DNA of 64,000 bases from Pasteurella oralis. GTDB lineage: Bacteria > Pseudomonadota > Gammaproteobacteria > Enterobacterales > Pasteurellaceae. Of this stretch, positions 9,720 through 18,211 are shown piece by piece (position 1 is the first letter of the stretch; every line of letters begins with the position of its first letter). The notes beneath the pieces were generated by a model. The model ran no database searches. It was not told where the DNA came from and saw only the letters and a list, made by a program, of their open reading frames with translations. The DNA lies in contig NZ_NXGB01000003.1 in assembly GCF_002850605.1 (NCBI RefSeq), forward strand, positions 62,001 through 126,000. The letters run 5' to 3'. The translations under genes were made by a program, and so were the position numbers.

Positions 9720-10640
9720 TTAATAACGGATTTTTGGATCGATAACCGCATATAAGATATCGACAACAGCATTAAATGTAATCGTTAATGCGCCAACTAA
9801 AATGGTTAGGCTTAATACTAAAGAATAATCACGGTTGAGTGCGCCATTAACGAAAAGTTGTCCAATACCTGGAATACCAAAAATACTTTCAATGACCATT
9901 GAGCCCGTGATAATACCGACAAAGGCAGGACCCATATAAGAAATCACAGGTAATAAAGCCGGGCGTAATGCATGCTTGGTTAAAATACGTCCCATTGGTA
10001 AGCCTTTGGCTTTGGCGGTACGAATAAAATTAGAATGTAATACTTCAATCATGGAGCCACGTGTGATACGTGCGATACTGGCAATATAAGATAAACAGAG
10101 CGCAATCATGGGCATTAACATGAATTTAAATGCGCCGCCTTCCCAACCACCGGAAGGTAACCATTTTAATGTGATAGAAAAAACCAGTATCAATAATGGG
10201 GCAACCACAAAGCTGGGGATGACTACGCCAGTCATAGCAAAGGTCATAATCAAATAATCCAGCCACTTGTTTTGTTTTAGTGCAGCAATCGTACCTGCGC
10301 TGACACCAAGTGTTAAAGCAACTAAAAAGGCAGAAAAGCCCAGTTTAAAGGAAACTGGAAAGGCTGTCGCGACAAGCTGATTTACCGTATAGTCTTTATA
10401 TTTAAAAGAAGGACCAAAATCACCATGTGCAAGATCTTTTAAGTAAATAACGTATTGTTTGTAAAGTGGTTCATTTAAGTGGTATTTAGCTTCGATATTA
10501 GCAATGACTTCAGGTGGATAATTTTTTTCACTGGTAAATGGGCTACCTGGTGCTAATCGCATCATGAAAAAAGAAATTGTAATCAGAATAAAAAGCGTTG
10601 GAATTGCCTGAAACAAACGACGAATGATCAATTTAAACAT
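9720..10640 (-). CDS. oppB: Oligopeptide ABC transporter permease OppB
   Basis: OppB pairs with OppC to form the peptide channel. The 306 residues begin with MFKLIIRRLFQAIPTLF, the family N-terminal span, and contain the EAA loop FIRTAKAKGLPMGRILTKHALR and the terminal VDILYAVIDPKIRY. It is the first permease gene after oppA, separated by a 99-base gap containing an uptake-signal hairpin that may lower expression of oppBCDF relative to oppA. Confidence 0.93.
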   Translation of the reverse strand: MFKLIIRRLFQAIPTLFILITISFFMMRLAPGSPFTSEKNYPPEVIANIEAKYHLNEPLYKQYVIYLKDLAHGDFGPSFKYKDYTVNQLVATAFPVSFKLGFSAFLVALTLGVSAGTIAALKQNKWLDYLIMTFAMTGVVIPSFVVAPLLILVFSITLKWLPSGGWEGGAFKFMLMPMIALCLSYIASIARITRGSMIEVLHSNFIRTAKAKGLPMGRILTKHALRPALLPVISYMGPAFVGIITGSMVIESIFGIPGIGQLFVNGALNRDYSLVLSLTILVGALTITFNAVVDILYAVIDPKIRY

Positions 10641-10687
10641 ACAAGATAATCCAATTTAAAACACGCCAACGTGTAAAAAAATAAGAA

Positions 10688-10722
10688 AGTGCGGTCGGTT
10701 TAGTAAAAGTATTGACCGCACT
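10688..10722. repeat. Inverted uptake-signal pair between oppA and oppB
   Basis: Nine-base arms AGTGCGGTC (10688-10696) and GACCGCACT (10714-10722) flank a 17-base spacer. The fold sits just after oppA and before oppB, where a partial terminator or 3'-end-protecting hairpin would give more OppA than permease. No long T run follows on the oppA coding strand, so full termination is doubtful. Confidence 0.6.
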
Positions 10723-10739
10723 ATAAAGTCGTATAAAAA

Positions 10740-12389
10740 TTATTGTTTAACTAAATAAACATCTTTTAAGTAGTAGTTTTTACCTGGGTGCTTGGTCGCA
10801 AAGCCTTTTACATAAGGTTTTACCATACGAGGATCAACATAGTAATACATTGGTACTAATGCTGTATCTTTTTCTAGCTGTTGCTCAAGTTTAGCGTAAA
10901 CTTCTGCACGACCTTCATCACTCTCTACTTGGTAGGATGAGGCTAATAATGCATCATATTCTGCACTCTTATAGAAAGCAGTATTGTTACTACTGGTTGA
11001 TAAGAAATAGTTTAAGAACGTTGTTGCTTCGTTATAGTCAGCACACCAGCCTGCACGAGTGACATCATAGTTACCTTGATGGCGTGAGTCTAAATAGGTT
11101 TTCCATTCTTGGTTTTCTAATTTAATGTTTACTGCACCATCGAGATTTTTCTTCCAAATAGAAGTTGCCGCAATCGCAATTTTCTTATGGTTATCTGAAG
11201 TGTTGTAAAGTAAGTTGAAAGTTAATGGATTATTCTTATCAAAGCCAGCTTCTTTTAGTAATTCGACAGCTTTTTTATTACGCTCTGCTTGCGGTAAGTT
11301 TGACCACTCAGGCGTTGTGATTTTTTCACCGCCATTAATATAAGGTGGTGTAAAATTATATGCAGGAACTTGACCTTGCGCAGTCACTTTTTCAGTAATA
11401 ATGTTACGGTCCATTGCCATTGATAAGGCTTTTCTTACACGAACATCATTGAATGGTGCTTTTTTATGATTGATTTCATATAGATAAGTGCATAGCACCG
11501 GTGGTGTATATACTTCATTTGGGAATTCGGCTTTTAATTTAGCAAAAAGCTCTACTGGAAGTGCGTAGTTAGTGATATCTAAATCACCTGCGCGATAGCG
11601 TGAAACATCAGTATTTTCAGAGGTAATTGGATAAAGCGTGACATGAGTTAATACTGTTTTTGGGTGGTTCCAATAATGATTATTTGGTACCATCTCTAAT
11701 TTTTCATTGATGATCCAATTAGTAATTTTAAACGCCCCATTACCGACAATATTTTTAAGATCAGTCCATTTATCGCCAAACTGTTCTACAAGTTTTTTAT
11801 TTACTGGTGCAAGTACATAGTGTTCAGTGAGTTTATCTGCATAAGGGACACTTTCAGAAAGTGTGAGTTGTAACGTATGTGCATCAAGTGCTTTTACACC
11901 TAAGTCTGTGAGAGGTTTTTTACCTGCAACAATATCTGCTGAATTTAATAATTTTAAATATTTTAAATAGCTGGAATAAGGCGAGGCTGTTTTTGGATCA
12001 GCTAAACGTTGGAAAGCAAACACGAAATCTTCTGCGGTAACAGGTTCACCATTTGACCATTTGCCATCTTTACGAAGATGGAACGTCCAAGTTTTGAAAT
12101 CTGCACTATGTTCCCATTTTTCTGCGGCACCTGGAATGATATGACCATCAGCATCTGAAATCACTAATGTTTCGAAAAGTTGACGAGCAACTAATGCTTC
12201 GGGCGTTCCTTCGATTTTATGCGGGTCAAGAGAGGATGGATCTGAGCCATTATTCATTCTGAGTTCTTGCTTATCAGCAAGAACAGTACCTGCAGGTACT
12301 TCGGCTGCGAAAGCGCTTTGTGTTGCCAAAAGCGTTAACGCACTTGTTAATGCGATATTAAGAAATGTTTTTTTCACTGTGTTTGTCAT
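10740..12389 (-). CDS. oppA: Periplasmic oligopeptide-binding protein OppA
   Basis: OppA captures oligopeptides in the periplasm and delivers them to OppBCDF. The 549-residue protein has a Sec signal peptide (positive MTNTVKKTF, then a hydrophobic run ending AFA-A) and the SBP_bac_5 fold signatures: LRMNNGSDPSSLDPHK near the mature N-terminus, KWSNGEPVTAEDFVF, and the late motif YDVTRAGWCADYNEA that lines the peptide pocket in E. coli OppA. A ribosome site AAAGGT precedes ATG 12389. The first codons carry an ACAAACACAGTG stretch, a possible sRNA target (see findings). Haem and glutathione are alternative ligands in related proteins, so the exact substrate is not certain. Confidence 0.92.
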   Translation of the reverse strand: MTNTVKKTFLNIALTSALTLLATQSAFAAEVPAGTVLADKQELRMNNGSDPSSLDPHKIEGTPEALVARQLFETLVISDADGHIIPGAAEKWEHSADFKTWTFHLRKDGKWSNGEPVTAEDFVFAFQRLADPKTASPYSSYLKYLKLLNSADIVAGKKPLTDLGVKALDAHTLQLTLSESVPYADKLTEHYVLAPVNKKLVEQFGDKWTDLKNIVGNGAFKITNWIINEKLEMVPNNHYWNHPKTVLTHVTLYPITSENTDVSRYRAGDLDITNYALPVELFAKLKAEFPNEVYTPPVLCTYLYEINHKKAPFNDVRVRKALSMAMDRNIITEKVTAQGQVPAYNFTPPYINGGEKITTPEWSNLPQAERNKKAVELLKEAGFDKNNPLTFNLLYNTSDNHKKIAIAATSIWKKNLDGAVNIKLENQEWKTYLDSRHQGNYDVTRAGWCADYNEATTFLNYFLSTSSNNTAFYKSAEYDALLASSYQVESDEGRAEVYAKLEQQLEKDTALVPMYYYVDPRMVKPYVKGFATKHPGKNYYLKDVYLVKQ

Positions 12390-12640
12390 AGTTTTACCTT
12401 TTTTTGTGAGTAAAAAGAACTTCTATTAATAAAGGAAAAATGGAGTGCTGTAAAGTATTGAAAGTGTGATTTGTGAGCTAAAATAGATAAATTTGATTTA
12501 GATACACCATTTGTTATTTTCTTTTGAAGTTTTTCTACTCTTTATTCATCATTTTTAAATAAATGAATTAAAATTGATGTGATGAAAAAGGTTTTTGCTA
12601 AATTTTCGGGGGAAGTTCAGTGAAAAAGTAATAATTTCCT

Positions 12641-12669
12641 TTGACTATTTTGTTCTCAAACGGTAATAT
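12641..12669 (+). promoter_or_regulatory. Sigma70-type promoter of yceD-rpmF-plsX-fab
   Basis: TTGACT (12641-12646) and TAATAT (12664-12669) are separated by 17 bases. Only nine bases lie between the -10 box and the yceD ATG at 12679, so a transcript from this promoter would have a leader of about 1-4 bases. Confidence 0.6.
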
Positions 12670-12678
12670 TCACGCCCT

Positions 12679-13203
12679 ATGCAAAAGGTAAAATTACCCC
12701 TAACTGTTGACCCAGTTAAAGATGCACAGCGTCGATTAGATTATGATGGCTATTATGCTATTAATCAGCTTGAACGTCTTTCTGAGTCAGTAAGTAAAGT
12801 GCTCAGCGATGCACAGGTTAGATTATCGTTTTTTATTGATCCACAAAAATTAGTGGTCATGAAAGGTCAAGCAACAGTTGATATTGAAGTTGTCTGTCAA
12901 CGTTGTCAAAAAGCCTTTATGCAAACTATCGATTGTACATTTTGTTACAGTCCTGTGGCTAATTTGGATCAAGCCGATGTATTGCCCGAAATTTATGAGC
13001 CAATCGAATTTGATGAGTTTGGTGAAATAGATTTACTTGGTACTGTTGAAGATGAATTAATTTTAAGTCTACCAATTGTACCATTGCATTCATCTGAACA
13101 CTGTGAAGTGTCCGTGGCTGAACAGGTTTTTGGCGAATTGCCCGAAGAGCTGGCAAAAAAACCGAACCCGTTCGCTGTATTAGCTAGTTTAAAGCAAAAG
13201 TAA
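12679..13203 (+). CDS. yceD: YceD family protein (DUF177), 23S rRNA accumulation factor-like
   Basis: YceD/DUF177 proteins are encoded next to rpmF in most bacteria and have been linked to 23S rRNA metabolism; the molecular role is not settled. The 174 residues closely track E. coli Yce[13 protein letters not shown] at the start, a four-cysteine pair CQRC ... CTFC around residues 75-93 that could bind metal, [14 protein letters not shown] and the terminal [20 protein letters not shown]. No Shine-Dalgarno sequence is visible before the ATG. rpmF follows 17 bases downstream. Confidence 0.93.
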   Translation: MQKVKLPLTVDPVKDAQRRLDYDGYYAINQLERLSESVSKVLSDAQVRLSFFIDPQKLVVMKGQATVDIEVVCQRCQKAFMQTIDCTFCYSPVANLDQADVLPEIYEPIEFDEFGEIDLLGTVEDELILSLPIVPLHSSEHCEVSVAEQVFGELPEELAKKPNPFAVLASLKQK

Positions 13204-13220
13204 ATTTAGGAGTATAGCCA

Positions 13221-13391
13221 ATGGCTGTTCAACAAAACAAAAAATCTCGTTCAAGACGCGATATGCGTCGTTCACACGATGCATTAACCACTGCCGCAGT
13301 ATCAGTTGATAAAGCAAGCGGTGAAACTCATTTACGTCACCACGTAACTGCCGATGGTTACTATCGTGGTCGTAAAGTGATTAATAAATAA
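13221..13391 (+). CDS. rpmF: 50S ribosomal protein L32
   Basis: This 56-residue protein starts [20 protein letters not shown] and ends [13 protein letters not shown], matching bacterial L32 almost residue for residue (E. coli L32 is 57 residues). Like other Gram-negative L32 proteins, it lacks the zinc-binding cysteines of some homologues. The ribosome site TAGGAG lies upstream of ATG 13221. It sits between yceD and plsX in the conserved operon that ties ribosome assembly to lipid synthesis. Confidence 0.97.
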
Positions 13392-13420
13392 TTTATACAT
13401 TATTTAATTAAGGTAATCAC

Positions 13421-14476
13421 TTGAGTCGTCTAACCCTTGCGTTAGATGTGATGGGCGGGGACATAGGTCCCCGTATTACTATCCCTGCATCCTTACTTGC
13501 GTTGGAAAATGATCCAATGCTTTCTTTATTATTGTTTGGTGATAGCCAGCAAATTCTTCCCTTACTTGAAAACATCCCCGCTTCTGTTCAACAACGCCTT
13601 ACTGTTTGTCATTGTTCACGTACGATTGATAATGAACATGGTATTTCTTATGCATTGCGCAATAGCAAAGGGACATCAATGCGTTTGGCTATCGAAGCCG
13701 TACAAAAAGGTGAAGCGCAAGGTTGTGTTAGTGCAGGGAATACAGCTGCATTAATGGGGCTTTCAAAAATTTTGTTACAACCACTTAAAGGGATTCAACG
13801 CCCTGCGCTTATTTCTGTGATTCCAACTGTTGATGGCAGAAAAAGTGTTATGCTTGATCTTGGTGCTAACATTGATTGTGATGCGGAAAACTTATATCAA
13901 TTTGCATTGATGGGCAGTATTTTTGTCGAAAATATTTTAAATTTGGTTTATCCGAGAGTTGCGTTACTTAATATTGGCAGTGAAGATATCAAAGGGCATA
14001 AGTCAATTCGAGATGCGGCAGTTTTATTAGAAAAGGATACCGCACTTAATTATGTTGGCTTCATTGAAGGTAACTTTTTGTTAAATGGCAAAGCTGATGT
14101 TATTGTAAGCGATGGATTTGCGGGCAATGTGGCATTAAAAACGCTTGAAGGTGCGGCTAAAAATGTTATTGCCTTACTAAAAGGTAAATCGAAAAATAGT
14201 CTACTGAAACCTGTATTTTCTTGGTTATTACGTCATTTATTTAAAGATAGCTATCAGCGTTTAAAGCAAATTAACCCAGATGAATATAATGGTGCTTCTT
14301 TAATTGGATTGGCATCCGTTGTAGTAAAAAGCCATGGTAGTGCAAATATCGAGGCCTTTTCTTATGCAATTGCTGATGCTGCATTTCAAGTGCGTCAGCA
14401 AATTCCAACAAAAATTTTAGCTGGACTCGAAAAATACGAGTCATCTGCGCATATAAAAATAACAAGTGATCATTAA
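13421..14476 (+). CDS. plsX: Phosphate acyltransferase PlsX
   Basis: PlsX makes acyl-phosphate from acyl-ACP for glycerol-3-phosphate acylation, the first step of phospholipid synthesis in the PlsX/PlsY route. The 351-residue protein starts with a TTG codon (AAGGT ribosome site eight bases upstream), giving MSRLTLALDVMGGDIGP as in E. coli. Further family segments are SAGNTAALMG, LDLGANIDC and DVIVSDGFAGNVALK. A small hairpin and T run (14483-14503) separate it from fabH. Confidence 0.96.
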   Translation: MSRLTLALDVMGGDIGPRITIPASLLALENDPMLSLLLFGDSQQILPLLENIPASVQQRLTVCHCSRTIDNEHGISYALRNSKGTSMRLAIEAVQKGEAQGCVSAGNTAALMGLSKILLQPLKGIQRPALISVIPTVDGRKSVMLDLGANIDCDAENLYQFALMGSIFVENILNLVYPRVALLNIGSEDIKGHKSIRDAAVLLEKDTALNYVGFIEGNFLLNGKADVIVSDGFAGNVALKTLEGAAKNVIALLKGKSKNSLLKPVFSWLLRHLFKDSYQRLKQINPDEYNGASLIGLASVVVKSHGSANIEAFSYAIADAAFQVRQQIPTKILAGLEKYESSAHIKITSDH

Positions 14477-14482
14477 TTTAAT

Positions 14483-14503
14483 ATAGCGAGTTCGCTATCC
14501 TTT
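14483..14503 (+). terminator. Weak hairpin with T run between plsX and fabH
   Basis: ATAGCG and CGCTAT arms enclose a four-base loop and are followed by CCTTTTT. With only six pairs this is at best a partial terminator inside the fab operon. Confidence 0.35.
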
Positions 14504-14518
14504 TTAACGAGATTTATT

Positions 14519-15472
14519 ATGTATAGTAAAATCTTATCAACAGGTAGTTACTTACCCAAAAATATTCGTACTAATGCAGATTTAGAAAAAATGGTGGAAA
14601 CCTCTGATGAATGGATTTCTGAACGTACTGGTATTAAAGAACGCCGTATTGCTGATCCACATGAGACGGTAGCAACTATGGGCTTTGAGGCAGCAAAAAA
14701 ATGTTTGGCTATGTCACCGATGGATGTGAATGAAATTGATTTGATTGTTGTTGCAACAACAAGTTCAACTCATGCATTTCCAAGTGCTGCTTGTCAAATT
14801 CAAAAAATGCTTGAAATTAAAGATGCTATTGCTTTTGATGTGGCTGCTGCTTGTTCAGGTTTTGTTTATGCATTAACAGTTGCAGATCAATTTATTCGTA
14901 CTGGAAAAGTCAATAAAGCACTTGTCATTGGTGCAGATCTTTTTTCTCGTACTTTGAATCCAGCAGATCGTGGTACTGTAATTTTGTTTGGCGATGGTGC
15001 TGGTGCGGTTATTTTAGAACGCTCAAATGAAGCAGGAATTCTTTCTACGCATTTACATGCGACTGGAGAAAATGCAGATGTTTTAACGCTAGCCAATCAA
15101 GCGCGAAGTGTTGAAAGCGATCCCGCATATTTAGAAATGCAAGGTAATGCGACGTTTAAAATTGCTGTACGTGAGTTAGCAAATGTCGTAGAAGAAACTC
15201 TTGAAGCAAATAATTTGGATAAAAAAGATATTGATTGGTTAGTACCACATCAAGCCAATTTACGTATTATTTCGGCAACAGCAAAAAAATTAGAAATGGA
15301 TATGTCGCAAGTAGTTGTTACTCTCGATCGTCATGGTAATACTTCGGCGGGTAGTATTCCAAGTGCGCTAGATGAGGCTGTGCGTGATGGTCGTATTCAG
15401 CGTGGTCAGATGTTATTGTTAGAAGCTTTTGGTGGTGGTCTGACTTGGGGAGCGGCATTAGTTAAGTTCTAA
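14519..15472 (+). CDS. fabH: Beta-ketoacyl-ACP synthase III
   Basis: FabH starts fatty acid synthesis by condensing acetyl-CoA with malonyl-ACP. The 317 residues contain the catalytic triad of the family: Cys112 in AAACSGF, His in VPHQANLRI, and Asn in [11 protein letters not shown]. The N-terminus [15 protein letters not shown] and the [12 protein letters not shown] segment are typical. fabD follows after 65 bases, with one uptake signal in between. Confidence 0.97.
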   Translation: MYSKILSTGSYLPKNIRTNADLEKMVETSDEWISERTGIKERRIADPHETVATMGFEAAKKCLAMSPMDVNEIDLIVVATTSSTHAFPSAACQIQKMLEIKDAIAFDVAAACSGFVYALTVADQFIRTGKVNKALVIGADLFSRTLNPADRGTVILFGDGAGAVILERSNEAGILSTHLHATGENADVLTLANQARSVESDPAYLEMQGNATFKIAVRELANVVEETLEANNLDKKDIDWLVPHQANLRIISATAKKLEMDMSQVVVTLDRHGNTSAGSIPSALDEAVRDGRIQRGQMLLLEAFGGGLTWGAALVKF

Positions 15473-15537
15473 TAGCACTGGTCATGCATAAAAGTGCGGT
15501 TGATTTTTAAAAAGTTTTAATGAATAAGGAAAAAAAC

Positions 15538-16476
15538 ATGAAAAAATTTGCAATGGTATTTCCGGGGCAAGGTTCACAAGCGGTGGGCATGTTAGCTGAA
15601 TTAGCAGAGCAATATCCTGTTGTACAACAAACTTTTCAACAAGCTTCAGAGGTATTAGGCTATGATTTGTGGCAATTAGTGCAGAAAGGCCCAGCAGAAG
15701 AATTAAATAAAACTTGGCAAACTCAACCTGCATTGTTAGCGGCTTCTGTTGCGATTTATCGTGTTTGGCAACAACAATATCCGAATTTAAAACCCGAATT
15801 AATGGCAGGACATAGTTTAGGCGAATATTCTGCGTTAGTTTGTGCTGATGTGATTGATTTCCAAGATGCGATTAAATTAGTAGAGTTACGTGGTAAGTTA
15901 ATGCAACAAGCCGTACCAGAAGGTACGGGAGCAATGTATGCTATTATTGGTTTAGATAATGCGTCAATTATTAAAGCTTGTGCAGAATCAGGACAAGGTG
16001 AAGTGGTTTCAGCCGTAAACTTTAATTCACCAGGTCAGGTTGTTATCGCTGGTGCAAAAGCCGCAGTTGAACGTGCCGCAGTCGCTTGTAAAGAAGCTGG
16101 AGCAAAACGTGCTTTACCTTTAGCAGTCAGTGTACCTTCACATTGTGCATTAATGAAACCTGCGGCTGATCAATTAGCGGTTTCTTTAGATAATATTGCA
16201 ATTAAAACACCAACGACTTCAGTGATTAATAATGTTGATGTTGCAACAGAAACGGAAAGTTCAGCAATTCGTAGCGCACTTGTTCGTCAGCTTTATAGCC
16301 CTGTGCGCTGGACTGAAAGCGTAGAAAAAATGGCAGGGCAAGGAATTGAAGTACTCATTGAAATTGGACCAAATAAAGTGTTAACAGGTTTAACAAGTCG
16401 TATTGTAAAAGAGCTTGTTGCTCAAGCAGTAAATGATGTTAATTCATTAGCATTAGCCGAACAGGCATTGGCATAA
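15538..16476 (+). CDS. fabD: Malonyl-CoA-ACP transacylase
   Basis: FabD loads malonate from CoA onto ACP. I use ATG 15538 (MKKFAMVFPGQGSQ), matching the E. coli start, with AAGG upstream; the in-frame ATG at 15520 would add six residues (MNKEKN). The 312-residue protein has the nucleophile Ser93 in GHSLGEYS, a conserved Arg in VELRGKLMQ, and the catalytic His in VPSHCALM. A 272-base gap separates it from fabG; the gap has no reading frame worth calling. Confidence 0.96.
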   Translation: MKKFAMVFPGQGSQAVGMLAELAEQYPVVQQTFQQASEVLGYDLWQLVQKGPAEELNKTWQTQPALLAASVAIYRVWQQQYPNLKPELMAGHSLGEYSALVCADVIDFQDAIKLVELRGKLMQQAVPEGTGAMYAIIGLDNASIIKACAESGQGEVVSAVNFNSPGQVVIAGAKAAVERAAVACKEAGAKRALPLAVSVPSHCALMKPAADQLAVSLDNIAIKTPTTSVINNVDVATETESSAIRSALVRQLYSPVRWTESVEKMAGQGIEVLIEIGPNKVLTGLTSRIVKELVAQAVNDVNSLALAEQALA

Positions 16477-16748
16477 GATAGATTTTGTCTAGTATTGCTA
16501 TGAAACATGGTGTTCACTTTATTGTTCTTTTGTGTAATGGCTACATTTGTTGAACATACTTTAGTGATTGTTTCTTCTGGCGCTACTTTAAATACACACG
16601 TTGTCTAAAACATTAACACAATGTAAACAAAAGTAAATTTTGAGTGTGTATTGAAAGAAATACAATATAAAGAAAAGAGTAAAGAACGATTTAAACTTCG
16701 CTGTGTCGAATTAGTGAATGAGACACAAATTTAATTAAGGAGATATTT

Positions 16749-17477
16749 ATGCAGGGTAAAATCGCGTTAGTCACAGGCGCAACTCGTGGTATTGGACGTG
16801 CAATAGCAGAGGAATTAGTTGCGAAAGGGGCGTTTGTTATTGGTACTGCAACATCAGAGAAAGGGGCGGAAAGTATTTCTGCGTATTTAGGTGAAAAAGG
16901 AAAAGGTTTGGTTTTAAATGTATCCGATTTTGCTTCAATCGATGCAACATTAGAAAAAATCAAAGCTGATTTTGGTGATATTGACGTGCTAGTCAATAAT
17001 GCGGGTATCACACGTGATAATTTATTGATGCGTATGAAGGATGAAGAATGGTTTGCTATTATGCAAACTAACTTAACATCAGTTTACTATTTATCAAAAG
17101 CGATGTTGCGTTCAATGATGAAAAAACGCTTTGGTCGTATCATTACTATTGGTTCTGTGGTGGGGTCAATGGGAAATCCAGGACAAACTAACTATTGTGC
17201 AGCGAAAGCGGGTTTAATCGGTTTTAGTAAAGCGCTGGCAAAAGAAGTGGCTTCGCGTGGTATTACCGTGAACGTGGTTGCCCCAGGTTTTATCGCGACA
17301 GACATGACAGAAGTGTTAACAGATGAGCAAAAAGCAGGTATTTTGTCGCAAGTTCCGGCAGGTCGTTTAGGGGAACCAAAAGATATTGCGAAAGCAGTTG
17401 CGTTTTTAGCTTCTGATGATGCGAGCTATATTACAGGTACAACTTTGCATGTGAATGGTGGTATGTATACCAACTAA
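16749..17477 (+). CDS. fabG: 3-oxoacyl-ACP reductase FabG
   Basis: FabG reduces beta-ketoacyl-ACP with NADPH in each elongation cycle. The 242 residues show the short-chain dehydrogenase pattern: TGATRGIG nucleotide-binding loop, NNAGITRDNL, a catalytic Ser in IGSVVG, and the YCAAK pair of Tyr and Lys. The C-terminus ITGTTLHVNGGMYTN is characteristic of FabG. The ribosome site AAGGAG (16737-16742) stands seven bases before the ATG. Confidence 0.97.
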   Translation: MQGKIALVTGATRGIGRAIAEELVAKGAFVIGTATSEKGAESISAYLGEKGKGLVLNVSDFASIDATLEKIKADFGDIDVLVNNAGITRDNLLMRMKDEEWFAIMQTNLTSVYYLSKAMLRSMMKKRFGRIITIGSVVGSMGNPGQTNYCAAKAGLIGFSKALAKEVASRGITVNVVAPGFIATDMTEVLTDEQKAGILSQVPAGRLGEPKDIAKAVAFLASDDASYITGTTLHVNGGMYTN

Positions 17478-17665
17478 TTGTGTGAAATCAATTACAGATT
17501 TTAGGGGATAAAAGCATAGCCAAAGATTGAGGTTAATGTTAAAATCTTGGTTGCAATGTAACTTGGTTACGCCACTTTAAAGCGTAGATGAAGTAACGTA
17601 ACTGTATTTTCACTGTATGTGTTTTTTAAAAGATGGTTTTAAGGTTTGACCACCAGCAAAAATCA

Positions 17666-17693
17666 TTGTAACTTTACAAAAAATATATACACT
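17666..17693 (+). promoter_or_regulatory. Candidate acpP promoter
   Basis: TTGTAA (17666-17671), a 16-base spacer and TACACT (17688-17693) lie about 50 bases before the acpP start. The -10 box is imperfect. A dedicated promoter is expected because ACP is needed in far larger amounts than the enzymes upstream. Confidence 0.35.
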
Positions 17694-17741
17694 AACTAAC
17701 TCGTCGCAGTGAGCGAAAAACTAAACAATAGGAAGAAACAA

Positions 17742-17972
17742 ATGAGCATTGAAGAACGCGTAAAAAAAATCATCGTTGAGCAATTAGGCGTTAAAGAAGA
17801 CGAAGTTAAATCTGAAGCGTCTTTCGTTGAAGATTTAGGTGCGGATTCTTTAGATACTGTTGAATTAGTGATGGCTTTAGAAGAAGAATTTGATATCGAA
17901 ATTCCAGATGAAGAAGCAGAAAAAATTACAACAGTTCAATCTGCGATTGATTACGTTCAAAACAATCAGTAA
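17742..17972 (+). CDS. acpP: Acyl carrier protein
   Basis: ACP carries growing acyl chains on a phosphopantetheine arm. The 76-residue acidic protein begins [16 protein letters not shown] and carries the DSL attachment motif with Ser36 (E. coli has one more N-terminal residue). The start ATG 17742 follows AGGAAGAA; the longer in-frame GTG at 17709 adds 11 residues not found in ACPs. fabF, which often comes next, is absent here; a terminator follows directly. Confidence 0.97.
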   Translation: MSIEERVKKIIVEQLGVKEDEVKSEASFVEDLGADSLDTVELVMALEEEFDIEIPDEEAEKITTVQSAIDYVQNNQ

Positions 17973-17977
17973 TTCAC

Positions 17978-18010
17978 ATTTAGGCGGTTTGTATAACCGC
18001 CTAAATTTTT
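17978..18010 (+). terminator. Rho-independent terminator after acpP
   Basis: Twelve-base perfect arms (ATTTAGGCGGTT / AACCGCCTAAAT) with a TGTAT loop and a following T run end the yceD-acpP transcription unit. Confidence 0.85.
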
Positions 18011-18082
18011 TCCCATCTTATCACTATCATTTCCTCATTTGATTTAAATAACTCCCTATTTTTTATAAGCATTTTACTTTTT

Positions 18083-18096
18083 TTGATTTAAACCAA
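18083..18096 (+). promoter_or_regulatory. Candidate FNR site upstream of dcuB
   Basis: TTGATTTAAACCAA differs from the FNR consensus TTGAT-N4-ATCAA at one position in the right half. It lies about 116 bases before the dcuB start. Anaerobic activation by FNR is the known control of DcuB-type carriers in enteric bacteria; that it applies here is inference. Confidence 0.45.
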
Positions 18097-18211
18097 ATAA
18101 TTGTTTTATTTTTCGAAAAAATTACTTAAAAGAAAGTGAAAAGGATTGTGTACAAATATAAATCAAGTATGATGTCGCTAATATTTTTTATAACATTTTA
18201 GAGGTATATCT

